Positions 36,454 to 46,937 are shown, counted from the first letter of the stretch. The stretch is 64,000 bases of DNA from Leucobacter chironomi DSM 19883 (GCF_000421845.1 NZ_ATXU01000005.1:1-64000); one strand, 5' to 3'. Translations and numbers: made by a program. Notes: a model not told the origin generated them from the letters alone.

Positions 36454-37716
36454 GTGAAGATTCTCGTCCTGGGCCCGGGTGCCCGCGAACACGCCATCGT
36501 CCTCGCTCTCCGCTCGGAGTCACCCGATCACGAGATCGTCTGCGCTCCCGGCAACGCCGGGATCTCTGCGAGCGGGGTCGAGACCCCCGAGCTGGCCTAC
36601 ACCGATCCCGAGGCCGTCGCGGCGTTCGTGCGCGAGCGCGGCTTCGATCTGGTCGTGGTCGGGCCCGAGGCCCCGCTGGTGGCGGGGGTCGCGGATCCGC
36701 TGCGCGCCGCGGGCGTGCCGGTGTTCGGGCCCGACCGGGCCGCCGCCCAGCTGGAGGGGTCGAAGGCGTTCGCCAAGCGCGTCATGGATGCCGCCGAGGT
36801 TCCCACCGGGCGAGCGACCCGGGTCGCCTCGGTGGAGGAGGCCGGCGCGGTGCTCGACGAGTTCGGGGCTCCGTACGTCGTGAAGGCTGACGGCCTCGCC
36901 GCGGGCAAGGGCGTGCTGGTGACGGAGGATCGGGCGGCGGCGCTCGACCACGTGGCGGCCTGGGCACCCCACGGCGACGTGCTGATCGAGGAGTTCCTCG
37001 ACGGGCAGGAGGTGTCGCTCTTCTTCTTCGCCGACGGCCACGACGTGCTGCCGCTGACCCCCGCCCAGGATTACAAGCGCATCTTCGACGGCGACGAGGG
37101 CCCCAACACGGGCGGTATGGGCGCCTACTCTCCGCTGCCCTGGCTGCCCGGCGGCGTCGACGCCTTCGTCGAGGAGATCACCCGCACGGTGGCGCTGCCG
37201 ACGGTGCGCCGTCTCGAGGCCGAGGGCACGCCGTTCGTCGGCCTGCTGTACTGCGGCCTCATCGTGACGTCGAAGGGCGTGCGCGTCATCGAGTTCAACG
37301 CGCGCTTCGGCGACCCCGAGACCCAGGTGGTGCTGGCCCGCCTCGAGTCGCCGCTCAGCCGCTATCTGCTGGCCGCAGCGCGGGGCCAGCTCGCAGCGCA
37401 GCCCGCTCCGGAGTTCTCCGACGAGCCCGCGGTGATCGTGGTCGTCGCGAGCGAGGGCTACCCGGGCGAGGTGGCCACCGGGCGCGGGATCACCGGGATC
37501 GAGGACGCCGAGCGGGTGCCGGGCGTGCACGTGGTGCACGCAGCCACCGAACGCGACGCCGAGGGCGGCTGGGTCGCGACGGGCGGTCGGGTGCTGGGCG
37601 TCGTCGCCCGCGGCGCAGACTTCGCAGCGGCGCGCGAGCGCGCCTACGAGGCGGTGGGGCGGATCGCGCTCGAGGGCTCGCAGCACCGCACGGACATCGC
37701 GGCGCGCGTCGCGTAG
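36454..37716 (+). CDS. purD: Phosphoribosylamine-glycine ligase (GAR synthetase)
   Basis: Second purine step, joining glycine to phosphoribosylamine with ATP. 420 residues of the ATP-grasp family: [58 protein letters not shown] and [16 protein letters not shown]. The GTG at 36454 sits six bases after a TATCCT -10 hexamer (36442-36447) and lacks a Shine-Dalgarno, so a leaderless mRNA is likely. Confidence 0.96.
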   Translation: MKILVLGPGAREHAIVLALRSESPDHEIVCAPGNAGISASGVETPELAYTDPEAVAAFVRERGFDLVVVGPEAPLVAGVADPLRAAGVPVFGPDRAAAQLEGSKAFAKRVMDAAEVPTGRATRVASVEEAGAVLDEFGAPYVVKADGLAAGKGVLVTEDRAAALDHVAAWAPHGDVLIEEFLDGQEVSLFFFADGHDVLPLTPAQDYKRIFDGDEGPNTGGMGAYSPLPWLPGGVDAFVEEITRTVALPTVRRLEAEGTPFVGLLYCGLIVTSKGVRVIEFNARFGDPETQVVLARLESPLSRYLLAAARGQLAAQPAPEFSDEPAVIVVVASEGYPGEVATGRGITGIEDAERVPGVHVVHAATERDAEGGWVATGGRVLGVVARGADFAAARERAYEAVGRIALEGSQHRTDIAARVA

Positions 37717-37728
37717 CGCAGCGCGCGT

Positions 37729-37762
37729 GGCGCCCGCATCCCGGTCGAGGGGTGCGGGCGCC
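37729..37762. terminator. Terminator between purD and the SRPBCC gene
   Basis: 10-bp perfect outer stem GGCGCCCGCA/TGCGGGCGCC (37729-37738 with 37753-37762), extended by five inner pairs; convergent gap. Confidence 0.7.
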
Positions 37763-37794
37763 GTTCGCGTTCAAGCGCGCGAGGCGCGCGTCGG

Positions 37795-38823
37795 TCAGAG
37801 GCCCCGGATGAGAGCGTCGAAGTCGGGGTCGCCCGTGAGGCTGTCCGCTTCGGGTTCGGCGCGTCGCTTCGACTGCCGCGGCAGATCGGAGGCCCCGGCG
37901 GAGGGATCCGGATCCGCCGCCGTTTCAGCGGCCTCGGTCTCAGCCGGGCCCGCCGCGGTCTCAGCCCCCTCAGCCTCGGCGCCAGCGTCAGCCTCGGCCG
38001 CGCCGCTCGCGGCGCCGTCTCCTGCGCCGGGCTCGGCCGCGGCATCGGGCTCGATGATCTGCACGGAGGCGGTGCCGAGTTCGAGGTGCTCGCCCAGCTG
38101 CGGCTCGGCGTCGAGTTCGAGCGACACCTCCGTCTCGGTCTCGACGACCTCGCCGTCGACCTCCTCGGGTGCGAGCTCGATGGCTCCGAACGGACCGTCG
38201 CCGGCGCCCTCGCGCGGCAGCCGTGCGACGGGTACGGTCTCGTCGCTCCCACCCTCGTCGCCGGTGTCGGGGCTCGCGGCATCCGCGATCGCGGCTTCGG
38301 CGATGCGGTCCGCGCCGGTGTCCGCCGCGGCCACGCCTTCCGGCTCTGCAGCGGGCGCGGGCGGCGCCTCCGCCGTGATGATGCCCGCGGCGACGCCGGC
38401 GTCGATCGCCTGCGACAGCGCGGCGAGCAGCACCTCCCAACCCTGCTGCGAGGCCGCGGCGCGTTCGGCGGGAGCCGGCAGCGCGTCGAAACCGGTCTCG
38501 GTGACGGTGACCCCGGTCTCGCCGCCCTGCGTGCGGAGGGTCAGCAGCACAGCCGTGTCGCGGGGATCGCCGGCTTCGCGCCAGGTGAAGCCGACCGCGT
38601 GGCCCTCCACCCAGACGTCCACCCGGCCGGCCGCATCGCGGCTGACGGCGTCATCGCCCGAGCCTTCGCTCCAGCGCTCGGCGATCTCTCCGCCGATCCG
38701 CGTCTCCAGCTCGAGTTCCGGCCACCACTCGGCGCGTCGTGCGGGGTCGCTCACGTACGACCACACCCCGGCCCGCGCGGCTTTCATGCGGCTCCGAGCC
38801 ACCACCGGTCCCAGCGGGATCAT
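37795..38823 (-). CDS. SRPBCC-domain protein with long acidic tail
   Basis: 342 residues. Residues 1-150 look like an SRPBCC/START-type hydrophobic-pocket domain (VWSYVSDPARRAEWWPELE near the start, VTVTETGFDALP and a C-terminal helix WEVLLAALSQAI). Residues about 155-342 form a strongly acidic, Ala/Glu/Pro-rich disordered tail, unusual for this family, ending in a short basic DLPRQSKRRAE and LIRGL motif. Ligand and role unknown. Convergent with purD, divergent from purC. Confidence 0.8.
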   Translation of the reverse strand: MIPLGPVVARSRMKAARAGVWSYVSDPARRAEWWPELELETRIGGEIAERWSEGSGDDAVSRDAAGRVDVWVEGHAVGFTWREAGDPRDTAVLLTLRTQGGETGVTVTETGFDALPAPAERAAASQQGWEVLLAALSQAIDAGVAAGIITAEAPPAPAAEPEGVAAADTGADRIAEAAIADAASPDTGDEGGSDETVPVARLPREGAGDGPFGAIELAPEEVDGEVVETETEVSLELDAEPQLGEHLELGTASVQIIEPDAAAEPGAGDGAASGAAEADAGAEAEGAETAAGPAETEAAETAADPDPSAGASDLPRQSKRRAEPEADSLTGDPDFDALIRGL

Positions 38824-38950
38824 GTTTCTCCTCAGCGTTGCTCACCGGGTCATCGTCTCCCTCGCGCCCGGCTCCCGGCGAGCCCGCGACACGGAGGTTC
38901 CCCTCGATAGGAAGCGTAGCCCTCCCCGCTGACAAGGAGGTCTCATTCGA

Positions 38951-38983
38951 GTGGCAATTCGCGTGGAAGAATGGAGGTCGTGA
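38951..38983 (+). CDS. Ten-codon leader ORF coupled to purC
   Basis: AAGGAGGT at 38934-38941 is nine bases before a GTG that opens a ten-codon frame (VAIRVEEWRS) whose TGA overlaps the purC GTG at 38980 (GTGA). purC itself has no well-spaced ribosome binding site, so ribosomes may reach it by re-initiation. Expression as a peptide is unproven. Confidence 0.35.
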   Translation: MAIRVEEWRS

Positions 38984-39900
38984 CCGATTTCGCCTCGCCT
39001 CAGCAGCTCGCCGCTTGGACGCACGTCTACTCCGGGAAGGTGCGCGACCTCTACGTCCCCGCCGACGGATCCGACGAGCACCTGCTCGTGGTGGCGAGCA
39101 ATCGCGTGAGCGCCTTCGATCACGTGCTGGAGCCGCCGATCCCGGGCAAGGGCGCCCTGCTCACCGCGCTGTCGAACTGGTGGTTCGAGCGCATCGACCT
39201 CCCTAACCATCTGGCGGGCGCCGGTGCGCCCGCGGTTCCGGACGAGGTCGCGGATCGCGCCGTGGTGACCCGCAAGCTCGAGATGCACCCGATCGAGTGC
39301 GTCGTGCGCGGAGCGCTGACGGGATCCGGTTTCGCCGAGTACCAGCGCACGGGAGCCGTCTGCGGCATCGAGCTGCCCGCCGGCATCGAAGACGGCGACC
39401 TGCTCGACACCCCCATCTATACCCCCGCGTACAAGGCCCCGCTCGGCGAGCACGACGAGAACATCACCTACGAGCAGAGCGTCGAGCTCGTCGGCGAGGA
39501 GGTCGCGTCGGCCCTGCGCGACGCATCGCTGCGCATCTTCACCGCGGCCCGCGACCTGGCCGCCGAGCGCGGCGTCGTACTCGCCGACACCAAGTTCGAG
39601 TTCGGCCGCGATCCGCGCGCCGAGGATCCCGCCGAGCTGGTACTCGCCGACGAGGTGCTCACGAGCGATTCGTCGCGATACTGGGACGCCTCCGCGTACT
39701 TCGACGAGCACAACCCGCGGGCGGATCGCCTGGCCTCGTTCGACAAGCAGATCGTGCGCGACTGGCTCTCGGCCAACTGGGACCGTCAGGGCGAGCCTCC
39801 GGTGTTGCCCGAGGAGATCGTCTCGCGCACCTACGATCGCTACGCCGAGCTCTACGCGCGACTCACCGGCGCACCCGCCGGCACTCCTGACGGCGAGTGA
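38980..39900 (+). CDS. purC: SAICAR synthetase (phosphoribosylaminoimidazole-succinocarboxamide synthase)
   Basis: Adds aspartate to CAIR in purine synthesis. 306 residues with YSGKVRDLY, VASNRVSAFDHVL, RKLEMHPIECVVRGALTGSGF and the late DTKFEFGRD motif. The GTG at 38980 is chosen since it overlaps the leader ORF stop; an ATG at 38971 in the same frame adds three residues. The purS-purQ pair follows after 102 bases with its own promoter. Confidence 0.94.
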   Translation: MTDFASPQQLAAWTHVYSGKVRDLYVPADGSDEHLLVVASNRVSAFDHVLEPPIPGKGALLTALSNWWFERIDLPNHLAGAGAPAVPDEVADRAVVTRKLEMHPIECVVRGALTGSGFAEYQRTGAVCGIELPAGIEDGDLLDTPIYTPAYKAPLGEHDENITYEQSVELVGEEVASALRDASLRIFTAARDLAAERGVVLADTKFEFGRDPRAEDPAELVLADEVLTSDSSRYWDASAYFDEHNPRADRLASFDKQIVRDWLSANWDRQGEPPVLPEEIVSRTYDRYAELYARLTGAPAGTPDGE

Positions 39901-39957
39901 TCCCGCGCCCCGTCTTCGCCGTGTCTTCGCCGCGACGAACCCGGCGGCCGCTGCGGG

Positions 39958-39963
39958 TAGACT
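39958..39963 (+). promoter_or_regulatory. Putative -10 of purSQ
   Basis: TAGACT 39 bases before the purS GTG, in the purC-purS gap. No clear -35; actinobacterial promoters often lack one. Confidence 0.35.
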
Positions 39964-40002
39964 GGTGCTCGACTTCTGTGTTCTCGAGTTGGAGGCTCTC
40001 TA

Positions 40003-40260
40003 GTGCCCACGATTGTTGTTGATGTCATGCCGAAGGCCGAACTGCTCGACCCGCAGGGCAAGGCGACCACGGGGGCGCTCGCGCGCCTCGGCCACGGCAA
40101 GTTCGAGAACGTGCGCATCGGCAAGCGCTTCGAGTTCACCGTCGAGGGCGAGGTCGACGAGACCGTGCTCGCCGAGGTGCGCCAGCTCGCTGACGAGATC
40201 CTCTCGAACTCGGTCATCGAAGACGTGGTCGCGATCAGCGTCGACGGCGAGGCTCGCTGA
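40003..40260 (+). CDS. purS: Phosphoribosylformylglycinamidine synthase subunit PurS
   Basis: 85-residue small structural subunit that bridges PurQ and PurL in the FGAM synthase complex. Typical pattern [55 protein letters not shown] start with GGAGG eight bases upstream. Its stop overlaps the purQ start by one base. purL lies 15 kb away. Confidence 0.95.
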   Translation: MPTIVVDVMPKAELLDPQGKATTGALARLGHGKFENVRIGKRFEFTVEGEVDETVLAEVRQLADEILSNSVIEDVVAISVDGEAR

Positions 40261-40964
40261 TGTCGACCCGCATCGGCGTCGTCACCTTCCCCGGCTCCCT
40301 CGACGACCGCGACGCGCAGCGCGCGATCCGCCTCGTGGGCGCCGAGCCGGTGGAGCTCTGGCACGCGGATCACGATCTGCAGGGCGTCGACGCGATCGTG
40401 CTGCCCGGCGGCTTCAGCTATGGCGACTACCTGCGTCCGGGCGCCATCGCGGCGGTCTCGCCGATCATGACCGAGATCGTGGAGGCCGCCCGCAAGGGCA
40501 TGCCCGTGCTCGGCATCTGCAACGGCTTCCAGGTGCTGGTCGAGTCGCACCTGCTGCCCGGCGGGCTGATCCGCAACGCGCACCAGCAGTTCATCCGCCG
40601 CGATCAGCGTCTCGTGGTCGAGAACGCCGACACCGCGTGGACCAACCGCTTCGAGCAGGGCGAGGAGATCGTGATCCCGCTCAAGAACGGCGACGGCGGC
40701 TTCATCGCCGACGACGAGACGCTGAAGCGCCTCGAGGGCGAGGGGCTCATCGCCTTCCGCTACGCGGGCGTCAACCCCAACGGCTCCCTGGCCGACATCG
40801 CGGGCCTCACCAACGAGCGCGGCAACGTGGTCGGCCTCATGCCGCACCCCGAGCACGCGGTCGAGCCGGGCTTCGGCCCGGACATGCCCGACGCCATGCG
40901 CTCCGGCATCGACGGCCTGCGCTTCTTCGAGAGCGCCGTGGCGGCTCTCGCTGCGCGGGTCTGA
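40260..40964 (+). CDS. purQ: Phosphoribosylformylglycinamidine synthase subunit PurQ
   Basis: Glutaminase subunit that feeds ammonia to PurL. 234 residues of the class I amidotransferase fold with the nucleophile elbow [11 protein letters not shown] (Cys near 85) and the late catalytic pair in [14 protein letters not shown] amidation needs PurS and PurL as partners. Ends at a strong terminator. Confidence 0.96.
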   Translation: MSTRIGVVTFPGSLDDRDAQRAIRLVGAEPVELWHADHDLQGVDAIVLPGGFSYGDYLRPGAIAAVSPIMTEIVEAARKGMPVLGICNGFQVLVESHLLPGGLIRNAHQQFIRRDQRLVVENADTAWTNRFEQGEEIVIPLKNGDGGFIADDETLKRLEGEGLIAFRYAGVNPNGSLADIAGLTNERGNVVGLMPHPEHAVEPGFGPDMPDAMRSGIDGLRFFESAVAALAARV

Positions 40965-40979
40965 CGGCCGTCTCAACGG

Positions 40980-41013
40980 CGAGGGGCGGGGATCGAGCGA
41001 TCCCCGCCCCTCG
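40980..41013 (+). terminator. Rho-independent terminator after purQ
   Basis: 16-bp perfect stem CGAGGGGCGGGGATCG (40980-40995 with 40998-41013) followed by TCGTTTT. Near the end of convergent hemL too. Confidence 0.85.
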
Positions 41014-41035
41014 TCGTTTTCAAGCGCGACCTCTC

Positions 41036-41103
41036 GATATGGGATCTGCCGAAGATCCGGCGGATCCGGGCCTGAATCCCATATCTCCGGCAGATCCCAT
41101 ATC
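41036..41103. repeat. Palindromic intergenic element, family 2
   Basis: 16-bp perfect inverted repeat GATATGGGATCTGCCG (41036-41051 with 41088-41103) with a 36-base interior that holds an extra partial copy of the right arm (ATCCCATATC, 41076-41085) and a small hairpin. It lies 20 bases past the hemL stop in a convergent gap that already has a terminator. Confidence 0.75.
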
Positions 41104-41123
41104 CACGGCGGGGCCCGTTCGGG

Positions 41124-42467
41124 TCAGGCCACAGGAGCTGCGGGGCCGACCTCGGCCGCAGCCCGCGCGGCCGCCGGCAGCGCCTCGACCACGCGGGAGA
41201 TCGCGGCGTCGTCGTGGGCGGCCGTGACGAACCACGCCTCGAATGCGCTGGGCGGCAGGTTGACGCCGCCCTCGAGCATGGCGTGGAAGAACGCCCGGTG
41301 CCGCTGCGTCTCCTGCCGCTGCACGGCCGCATAGTCGATCGGCGCCTCGGGGAACTCGCCGAAGAGCACGCTGAAGAGGGTGCCCGCCCGCTGCACGCGG
41401 TGCTGCACCCCGGCCGCGTCGAGCGCGCGGCTCACCTCGCCGGAGATCGCGTCGGCGGCCCGCCCGAGCGCCGCGTAGGCGGGCACGTCGGCGTGGCGCA
41501 GCGTGGTAAGCCCCGCGGTGACGGCGAGCGGATTGCCCGACAGCGTGCCGGCCTGATAGACCGGCCCGAGCGGCGCGAGCATCTCCATGATCTCCGCACG
41601 CCCGCCGAGCGCCGCGAGCGGCAGCCCGCCGCCCACCACCTTGCCGAAGGTGAAGAGATCCGGTGCGAGCGCCGACGGCACCCGGGCCTGCTCGATCCCC
41701 CAGTAGCCCGAGGGGCCCGCGCGGAAGCCGGTGAGCACCTCGTCGAGGATCACCAGCGAGCCGTGCCCGTGCGCGAGTCCGATCATGAACTCGGTGAACC
41801 CCGGCTCGGGTGGCAGCACCCCCATGTTCGCGGCCGCCGCCTCCGCGATCACCGCGGCGATGCGGTCGCCGTGCTCGGCGAACGCCGCTGCCAGGGCAGC
41901 CGGATCGTTGTAGGGCAGCACGAGCGTCTGCGCCGCGGTCTCGGCGGTCACCCCCGCCGAACCCGGCATCGCGAGCGTAGCCAGACCGGATCCGGCCTCG
42001 GCGAGCAGTCCGTCCGAGTGACCGTGGTAGTGGCCGGCGAACTTCACGATGAGCGGGCGGCCGGTGGCCCCGCGCGCGAGCCGGATGGCGGTCATGGTCG
42101 CCTCGGTGCCGGTGGAGACGAGGCGCAGGCGCTCGATGCCGGGCACCCGGGAGATGATCTCCTCGGCGAGCTCGGCCTCCTCGGGAACCGAGGCGCCGAA
42201 GCCGAGCCCCCGCGCCGCCGCGGTCTGCACCGCGTCGATCACCGCGGGGTGGGCGTGCCCCAGGACGGCGGGCCCCCACGAGGCGACGAGGTCGACGTAC
42301 TCGGTGCCGTCGACGTCGGTGACGTACGGGCCGCTCCCCGAGACCAGGAAGCGAGGGGTGCCCCCGACCGAGCCGAAGGCCCGCACCGGGGAGTTCACGC
42401 CACCGGGGATCACGCGCGCCGCCCGCTCGGCGAGCCGGGCGTTCAAGGTCGTCGATCCGCCGCTCAT
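41124..42467 (-). CDS. hemL: Glutamate-1-semialdehyde 2,1-aminomutase
   Basis: PLP enzyme making 5-aminolevulinate, the second step of the C5 route. 447 residues of aminotransferase class III with [37 protein letters not shown] and the PLP lysine in [15 protein letters not shown] 42467 overlaps the hemB stop (ATGA). Last gene of the hemE-hemL operon. Confidence 0.96.
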   Translation of the reverse strand: MSGGSTTLNARLAERAARVIPGGVNSPVRAFGSVGGTPRFLVSGSGPYVTDVDGTEYVDLVASWGPAVLGHAHPAVIDAVQTAAARGLGFGASVPEEAELAEEIISRVPGIERLRLVSTGTEATMTAIRLARGATGRPLIVKFAGHYHGHSDGLLAEAGSGLATLAMPGSAGVTAETAAQTLVLPYNDPAALAAAFAEHGDRIAAVIAEAAAANMGVLPPEPGFTEFMIGLAHGHGSLVILDEVLTGFRAGPSGYWGIEQARVPSALAPDLFTFGKVVGGGLPLAALGGRAEIMEMLAPLGPVYQAGTLSGNPLAVTAGLTTLRHADVPAYAALGRAADAISGEVSRALDAAGVQHRVQRAGTLFSVLFGEFPEAPIDYAAVQRQETQRHRAFFHAMLEGGVNLPPSAFEAWFVTAAHDDAAISRVVEALPAAARAAAEVGPAAPVA

Positions 42468-43453
42468 CGCACCCATCCCGCGAGCTCGACGGCGAAGTAG
42501 CTGAGGATGGCATCGGCCCCCGCGCGCTTGATGCCGAGCACGGACTCCTCGACGGTGCGCCGCCTGTCGATCCACCCGTTCGCGGCCGCCGCCTCGATCA
42601 TCGCCGCCTCGCCCGACACCTGGTAGGCCCAGACGGGCACAGGGCTCACGGCCGCGACGTCCGAGAGCACGTCGAGGTAGCTCATCGCCGGCTTCACCAT
42701 GACGATGTCGGCGCCCTCGGCGATGTCCAGCTCCGCCTCGCGCAGACCCTCGCGACGGTTCGCGGGATCCTGCTGGTAGCTGCGCCGGTCGCCGGTGCTC
42801 GAAGGGTCGGCACCGAGCTGCGAGTCGACGGCCTCGCGGAAGGGGCCGTAGAACGCGGAGGCGTACTTCGCGGAGTACCCGAGGATCGCGGTGGCCTGGT
42901 GCCCCGCCGCGTCGAGCGCGTCGCGCACGGCGGCGACCTGGCCGTCCATCATGCCCGAGAGCCCGAGCACGGCCGATCCGGCCTCGGCCTGCGCGAGCGC
43001 CATCGCGCGATACCTGTCCAGCGTGGTGTCGTTGTCGACCTCGCCGCGAGCGTCGAGCACCCCGCAGTGACCGTGGTCGGTGAACTCGTCGAGGCAGAGA
43101 TCGGTCTGCACGACGAGCGCGTCGCCGACCTCCTCGGCGACGGCGCGCGTCGCGACGTTGAGGATGCCCCGGGGGTCGTCGGCGGCGCTGCCACGGGCGT
43201 CGCGCACAGCGGGCACGCCGAACAGCATGATGCCGCCGACGCCGGCCTCGGCCGCCTCGGCCGCGGCTCGGCGCAGGGAGTCGAGGGTGTGCTGCAGCAC
43301 TCCCGGCATCGCGGAGATCGCGCGGGGCTCGTCGATCCCCTCGCGCACGAAGGCGGGGAGGATGAGCTCGGCCGGGTGCAGCCGGGTCTCGGCGGCGAGC
43401 CGGCGCATCGCGGGGGTGCTGCGCAGGCGGCGCGGGCGGACGGTGGGGATCAT
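42464..43453 (-). CDS. hemB: Delta-aminolevulinic acid dehydratase (porphobilinogen synthase)
   Basis: Condenses two 5-aminolevulinates to porphobilinogen. 329 residues with start [18 protein letters not shown], metal-site [14 protein letters not shown] (Asp in place of one zinc cysteine), [13 protein letters not shown] and the Schiff-base lysine in [14 protein letters not shown] 43453 overlaps the hemD stop; the open frame continuing upstream is a shadow of hemD and hemC. Confidence 0.96.
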   Translation of the reverse strand: MIPTVRPRRLRSTPAMRRLAAETRLHPAELILPAFVREGIDEPRAISAMPGVLQHTLDSLRRAAAEAAEAGVGGIMLFGVPAVRDARGSAADDPRGILNVATRAVAEEVGDALVVQTDLCLDEFTDHGHCGVLDARGEVDNDTTLDRYRAMALAQAEAGSAVLGLSGMMDGQVAAVRDALDAAGHQATAILGYSAKYASAFYGPFREAVDSQLGADPSSTGDRRSYQQDPANRREGLREAELDIAEGADIVMVKPAMSYLDVLSDVAAVSPVPVWAYQVSGEAAMIEAAAANGWIDRRRTVEESVLGIKRAGADAILSYFAVELAGWVR

Positions 43454-44313
43454 GCGGATCTTCCTTCCGGGTGGTGCGAGGTTTCGGGATGGTCTGCGGT
43501 GGGGCGGCCAGCAGCCGCGCCGGAGAGGATCGCGGCGAGGGTGTCGAGCAGCCCGTCCGAGGTGTGTCGGGTCGCGACGGCGTCGGCGCGGAGTCCGTGG
43601 GCTGCGAGCGCCTGCGCCGTCGGACCGCCGATCGCGACGAGCCGGGTGCTCTCGGGGAGGGGGTCGAAGCGGCGGGCGGTCTCGGCGGCGCCGGATCCGC
43701 TCATCACGAGGATCGCGTCGACGGCCCCGCCCCGCACCTCGGCTTCGAAGCGCGGATCCCGCGGGGTGGGCAGCGTGCGGTAGGCGGTGACGCGGTGCGG
43801 CGCGTGACCGGCCGCGGCGAGCGCGTGCTCGAGCTCGGCTCCCGCGATCTCGGAGAGCGGCAGCAGCACGCGCCGGGCCTCCTCGGGCCGGTCCACCCGG
43901 TCGAGCACCGCGAGCAGCGCATCGGCGAGGCCGACGGCCGAGAAGTCGCGCTCGGGTTGCACGTCGACGGCGAAGCCGTGCTCGCGCAGTGGTTCGGCGG
44001 TGGCGGGGCCGACCGCTGCGACGCTCCCCGCGCCGGGGCGGGCGCCGGCCGCGACGACGGCGTGCGCCCCGTTCGCACTCGTGACGACGAGCCAGTCGTA
44101 GTCGCCCCGGTTCCAGCTCTCGACCGCTGCGGCGAGCGCGGCAGGGTGCTGCGGCGGCGCGGTCGTCGTGAGCGGCGCGATAACGGGGAGGCCGCCGCGC
44201 GCGCGGATCTCGGCCGCGAGCCGTTCGCCGGCGGCGCCGCCGCGCGGCACGAGGATGCGGCACCCCGTGAGATCCGGCGCGCCGGGTCCACGGCCGGTGG
44301 GGAGGGAGGTCAC
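43450..44313 (-). CDS. hemD: Uroporphyrinogen-III synthase
   Basis: Cyclises hydroxymethylbilane with D-ring inversion. 287 residues of the poorly conserved HemD fold: [27 protein letters not shown] at the start, [14 protein letters not shown], and [18 protein letters not shown] with [11 protein letters not shown] near the end. Identification rests on these motifs and on position between hemC and hemB. GTG start overlaps the hemC stop by four bases. Confidence 0.92.
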   Translation of the reverse strand: MTSLPTGRGPGAPDLTGCRILVPRGGAAGERLAAEIRARGGLPVIAPLTTTAPPQHPAALAAAVESWNRGDYDWLVVTSANGAHAVVAAGARPGAGSVAAVGPATAEPLREHGFAVDVQPERDFSAVGLADALLAVLDRVDRPEEARRVLLPLSEIAGAELEHALAAAGHAPHRVTAYRTLPTPRDPRFEAEVRGGAVDAILVMSGSGAAETARRFDPLPESTRLVAIGGPTAQALAAHGLRADAVATRHTSDGLLDTLAAILSGAAAGRPTADHPETSHHPEGRSA

Positions 44314-45443
44314 CGGGAGCCTCCGCGGTTAGTGGTTTCGGGCCTGGTGGTCGCGGGGCTGGTGGTCTCGGGATCCGCCCCTCCGAGCGGGGCGATCCTC
44401 GCGGCGCCCATCTCGAAGAGGCGCCTCGCGACGGTCTCGCCGAGGCGCTGCGGGGTCTCCAGCACAGCGGCAGCAGCACCGTTACCAGCAGCGGCAGCAG
44501 CACCGGCACCGGCAGCACCGGCAGCAGCAGCGGCCCAGGGCAGCGTCTCTTCGGCGACGAGCCGCTGGGTGCCGTCGAGGCTCGAGACCTCGGCGCGCAG
44601 CACGAGGCGCGCACCGACGACCTGCGCGGTGGCGCCGACGGGTGCCGCGCAGCCCGCTTCGAGCGTCGCCAGCACGGCGCGCTCGGCGAGCGCGCTCGCG
44701 CGCGACTCGGCGTCGTCGAGGGCAGCGAGCGCGGCCGCGTAGGGGGCGCGGGAGGCATCCTCGCTGCGCACCTCGATCGCCAGGGCGCCCTGCCCCGGGG
44801 CGGCCGGGGCCTCGTCGAGCGGGAAGCGCTCGGTGATGGCGGCCTCGCGCCCCAGCCGGTCGAGCCCGGCGCAGGCCAGCACGACCGCGTCGAGGTCGGC
44901 GCCCACCCGGCCGAGCCGGGTGTCGACGTTGCCGCGCAGGTCGACGACGTCGAGATCGGATCGCCGGGCGAGCAGCTGCGCGGCGCGGCGCGGCGAACCG
45001 GTGCCGACGCGGGCGCCCTCGGGCAGTTCGGCGAGGGTCAGCCCGTCGCGGGCGCACAGCGCGTCGCGCGCGTCGGCGCGCACGGGGATGGCGCCGATCT
45101 CGATGCCGGGGCAGGCTCCGGTGGGAAGGTCTTTCAGCGAGTGCACGGCGAGATCGCACGCCCCGTCGAGCAGTGCGTCGCGCAGCGCGCTCACGAAGAC
45201 TCCGGTGCCCCCGAGCTGCGCCAGGGGGGCCTGGGAGACGTCGCCGCGGGTGGTGACGATCACGAGCACGGCTTCGAGCCCGGTGGCGATCGAGACCTCC
45301 TCGGCGACGGTCGTGGACTGGGCGACGGCGAGGGCGCTGCCGCGCGTACCGATGCGGATCAGCCCGGGGGCGGCCTCGACAGGCACGTCGGAGCGACGCA
45401 CGCGCGGCGCGCGGGGGCTGGTGGCGGGTGTGCGATCGGTCAT
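44310..45443 (-). CDS. hemC: Porphobilinogen deaminase (hydroxymethylbilane synthase), internal start
   Basis: Polymerises four porphobilinogens. 377 residues with [62 protein letters not shown] and the cofactor cysteine in [11 protein letters not shown]. An Ala/Gly-rich insert (about residues 330-352) comes from a GCN-repeat at 44465-44535. ATG 45443 has a strong AAGGAGG six bases upstream, so free HemC is expected, yet the same frame is open back through hemY (see that entry). Confidence 0.93.
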   Translation of the reverse strand: MTDRTPATSPRAPRVRRSDVPVEAAPGLIRIGTRGSALAVAQSTTVAEEVSIATGLEAVLVIVTTRGDVSQAPLAQLGGTGVFVSALRDALLDGACDLAVHSLKDLPTGACPGIEIGAIPVRADARDALCARDGLTLAELPEGARVGTGSPRRAAQLLARRSDLDVVDLRGNVDTRLGRVGADLDAVVLACAGLDRLGREAAITERFPLDEAPAAPGQGALAIEVRSEDASRAPYAAALAALDDAESRASALAERAVLATLEAGCAAPVGATAQVVGARLVLRAEVSSLDGTQRLVAEETLPWAAAAAGAAGAGAAAAAGNGAAAAVLETPQRLGETVARRLFEMGAARIAPLGGADPETTSPATTRPETTNRGGSR

Positions 45444-46937
45444 CGCGGGCCTCCTTCGGAGTGCGGGACTGAGGGGCGGTCTGGGGTGCGCGAGGACGTC
45501 GAGGATCCTGCGCGCCGCAGCGCGGGCGCCGGGCACGACCGAGGCGAGCCCCGTGCCGCTCACCCAGTCTCCCGTGACGGCGACGCGGGGCGGCGCCCCG
45601 AGATCCGGTGCAGCGGATCCGGCGGCGGATCCGGTGCCGCCGCCCGAGCCGCCGGCCGATCCGTTGCACCACTCGCGGCGGCGCATGTCTCGCACGGACG
45701 CCGGGTCGAGCGCGACGCCGAGGATGCGGGACGCGTCCTCCACAGCCATCTCGCGCACCCGCTCGTCGGGTAGGCCTGCGGTTTCGGGCGCACTGCCGAG
45801 ACGTCCGTAGGAGAGTCGCAGGAGGTGATGGCCGGGCCCGAGTGCGTCGGCGCGCCGGGGCCACTTCGCGGTGACGTGGGTGAGGGCCTTCGCGCGGATG
45901 CCGTGCTCACCGGCGGCGACCAGGGCACCGGTGCCGCGGGGCGCCGCGTCGAGGCGCGGGTCGTCGACCGCGAGCGCGACGACCTCGACGCGGGTCTCGG
46001 GGCCTGCGGCCGGGGCGCCCAGCAGCTCCCGGGCGACGGCCTCCGGCACGGCGAGCACCGCGGCGTCCACGAGCTCGGTGCTCGCGGCGGCGGTGTGCTC
46101 GATGCGGATCAGGATCCCGCCTGCGGCGTCGGCCGCGATCTCGCGCACCCCCGTGGCGGCGCGCGTCTCGACGCCGAGGCCGCGGAGCTCGGCGTCGAGC
46201 GCGTCGACGAGCGACCCCATTCCGTCTCGGAGGCCGGCAACGGCGCCACCCGCGGCGGAGCGCCCGTCGCGCAGATCGCGAGCGGCAGAGACGAGCGAGC
46301 CGCGGCGTTGCAGGGCGGCTTCGAGACCGGGCACTGCGCTGATCGGCAGCTCGTCGGGGTCGGCGGAGCGCACGCCCCGCACGACGGGGCGCACGAGCCT
46401 GTCGAGCACGCGTGCGCCGAGCCGCACGCGCACCAGGCGTCCGAGGGAGCCGCCACGGCCGAGCGAGCGGGGCAGCAGCGGTTCGATCGCGGCTCGCAGA
46501 GCCCCGGGGAGTCCGAGCGCTCGCCTCGTATCGGCCGCGAGCGGCGCGGCCGGAATCCCGACGGTACCGGCCGCCGGCAGCGGGAGTGCCCGGCCCGCGG
46601 CGACGATCCACGATCCGAGCGGGGCGGGGCGTTCGACGCGGTCGGCGAGGCCGAGTTCCGCGAGCAGTTCTGCGACGGCGCCCCCTCGTGTGGCGAAGGC
46701 TTCGGCGCCCAGGTCGATCGGCACGCCCGCGAGGGTCTCGCGCTGCACGCGGCCACCGAGGCTGGGCTGCTGTTCGAAGAGCACGACGTCGGCGCCGCCG
46801 AGCGCGAGCTCGCGGGCTGCGACGAGCCCCGAGACGCCCCCGCCCACCACTGCGACGCGGCGTCCGGCGGCGGCAGCAGCGTCAGCGCCGTCAGTGCCAG
46901 CGGCGGCGTCAGCGCCGTCAGCGCCGTCAGCGGGCAT
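44310..46937 (-). CDS. hemY: Coproporphyrinogen/protoporphyrinogen oxidase HemY, reading in frame into HemC
   Basis: The HemY part (residues 1-498) is an FAD amine-oxidase-fold enzyme: [27 protein letters not shown], and the C-terminal FAD segment [28 protein letters not shown]. In actinobacteria it normally oxidises coproporphyrinogen III. There is no stop before hemC: the frame runs through the hemC Shine-Dalgarno (read as RRR) and its ATG, giving an 875-residue HemY-HemC open frame. Both halves show intact motifs. The start at 46937 overlaps the hemE stop by 11 bases; residues 1-25 are GAD/AAA repeats from a DNA microrepeat. Either a real fusion, or loss of the hemY stop with both forms made. 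Confidence 0.85.
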   Translation of the reverse strand: MPADGADGADAAAGTDGADAAAAAGRRVAVVGGGVSGLVAARELALGGADVVLFEQQPSLGGRVQRETLAGVPIDLGAEAFATRGGAVAELLAELGLADRVERPAPLGSWIVAAGRALPLPAAGTVGIPAAPLAADTRRALGLPGALRAAIEPLLPRSLGRGGSLGRLVRVRLGARVLDRLVRPVVRGVRSADPDELPISAVPGLEAALQRRGSLVSAARDLRDGRSAAGGAVAGLRDGMGSLVDALDAELRGLGVETRAATGVREIAADAAGGILIRIEHTAAASTELVDAAVLAVPEAVARELLGAPAAGPETRVEVVALAVDDPRLDAAPRGTGALVAAGEHGIRAKALTHVTAKWPRRADALGPGHHLLRLSYGRLGSAPETAGLPDERVREMAVEDASRILGVALDPASVRDMRRREWCNGSAGGSGGGTGSAAGSAAPDLGAPPRVAVTGDWVSGTGLASVVPGARAAARRILDVLAHPRPPLSPALRRRPAMTDRTPATSPRAPRVRRSDVPVEAAPGLIRIGTRGSALAVAQSTTVAEEVSIATGLEAVLVIVTTRGDVSQAPLAQLGGTGVFVSALRDALLDGACDLAVHSLKDLPTGACPGIEIGAIPVRADARDALCARDGLTLAELPEGARVGTGSPRRAAQLLARRSDLDVVDLRGNVDTRLGRVGADLDAVVLACAGLDRLGREAAITERFPLDEAPAAPGQGALAIEVRSEDASRAPYAAALAALDDAESRASALAERAVLATLEAGCAAPVGATAQVVGARLVLRAEVSSLDGTQRLVAEETLPWAAAAAGAAGAGAAAAAGNGAAAAVLETPQRLGETVARRLFEMGAARIAPLGGADPETTSPATTRPETTNRGGSR

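Noticed and set aside
44465..44535. GCN microrepeat in hemC considered as a CRISPR-like or regulatory repeat
   Set aside because: It is an in-frame Ala/Gly codon run inside hemC with irregular units, not a spaced repeat array.
42464..44758. Apparent 764-residue fusion ending in HemB
   Set aside because: Unlike HemY-HemC, the part upstream of the hemB ATG is an out-of-frame shadow of hemD and hemC, with no homologous domain, so it is not a fusion.
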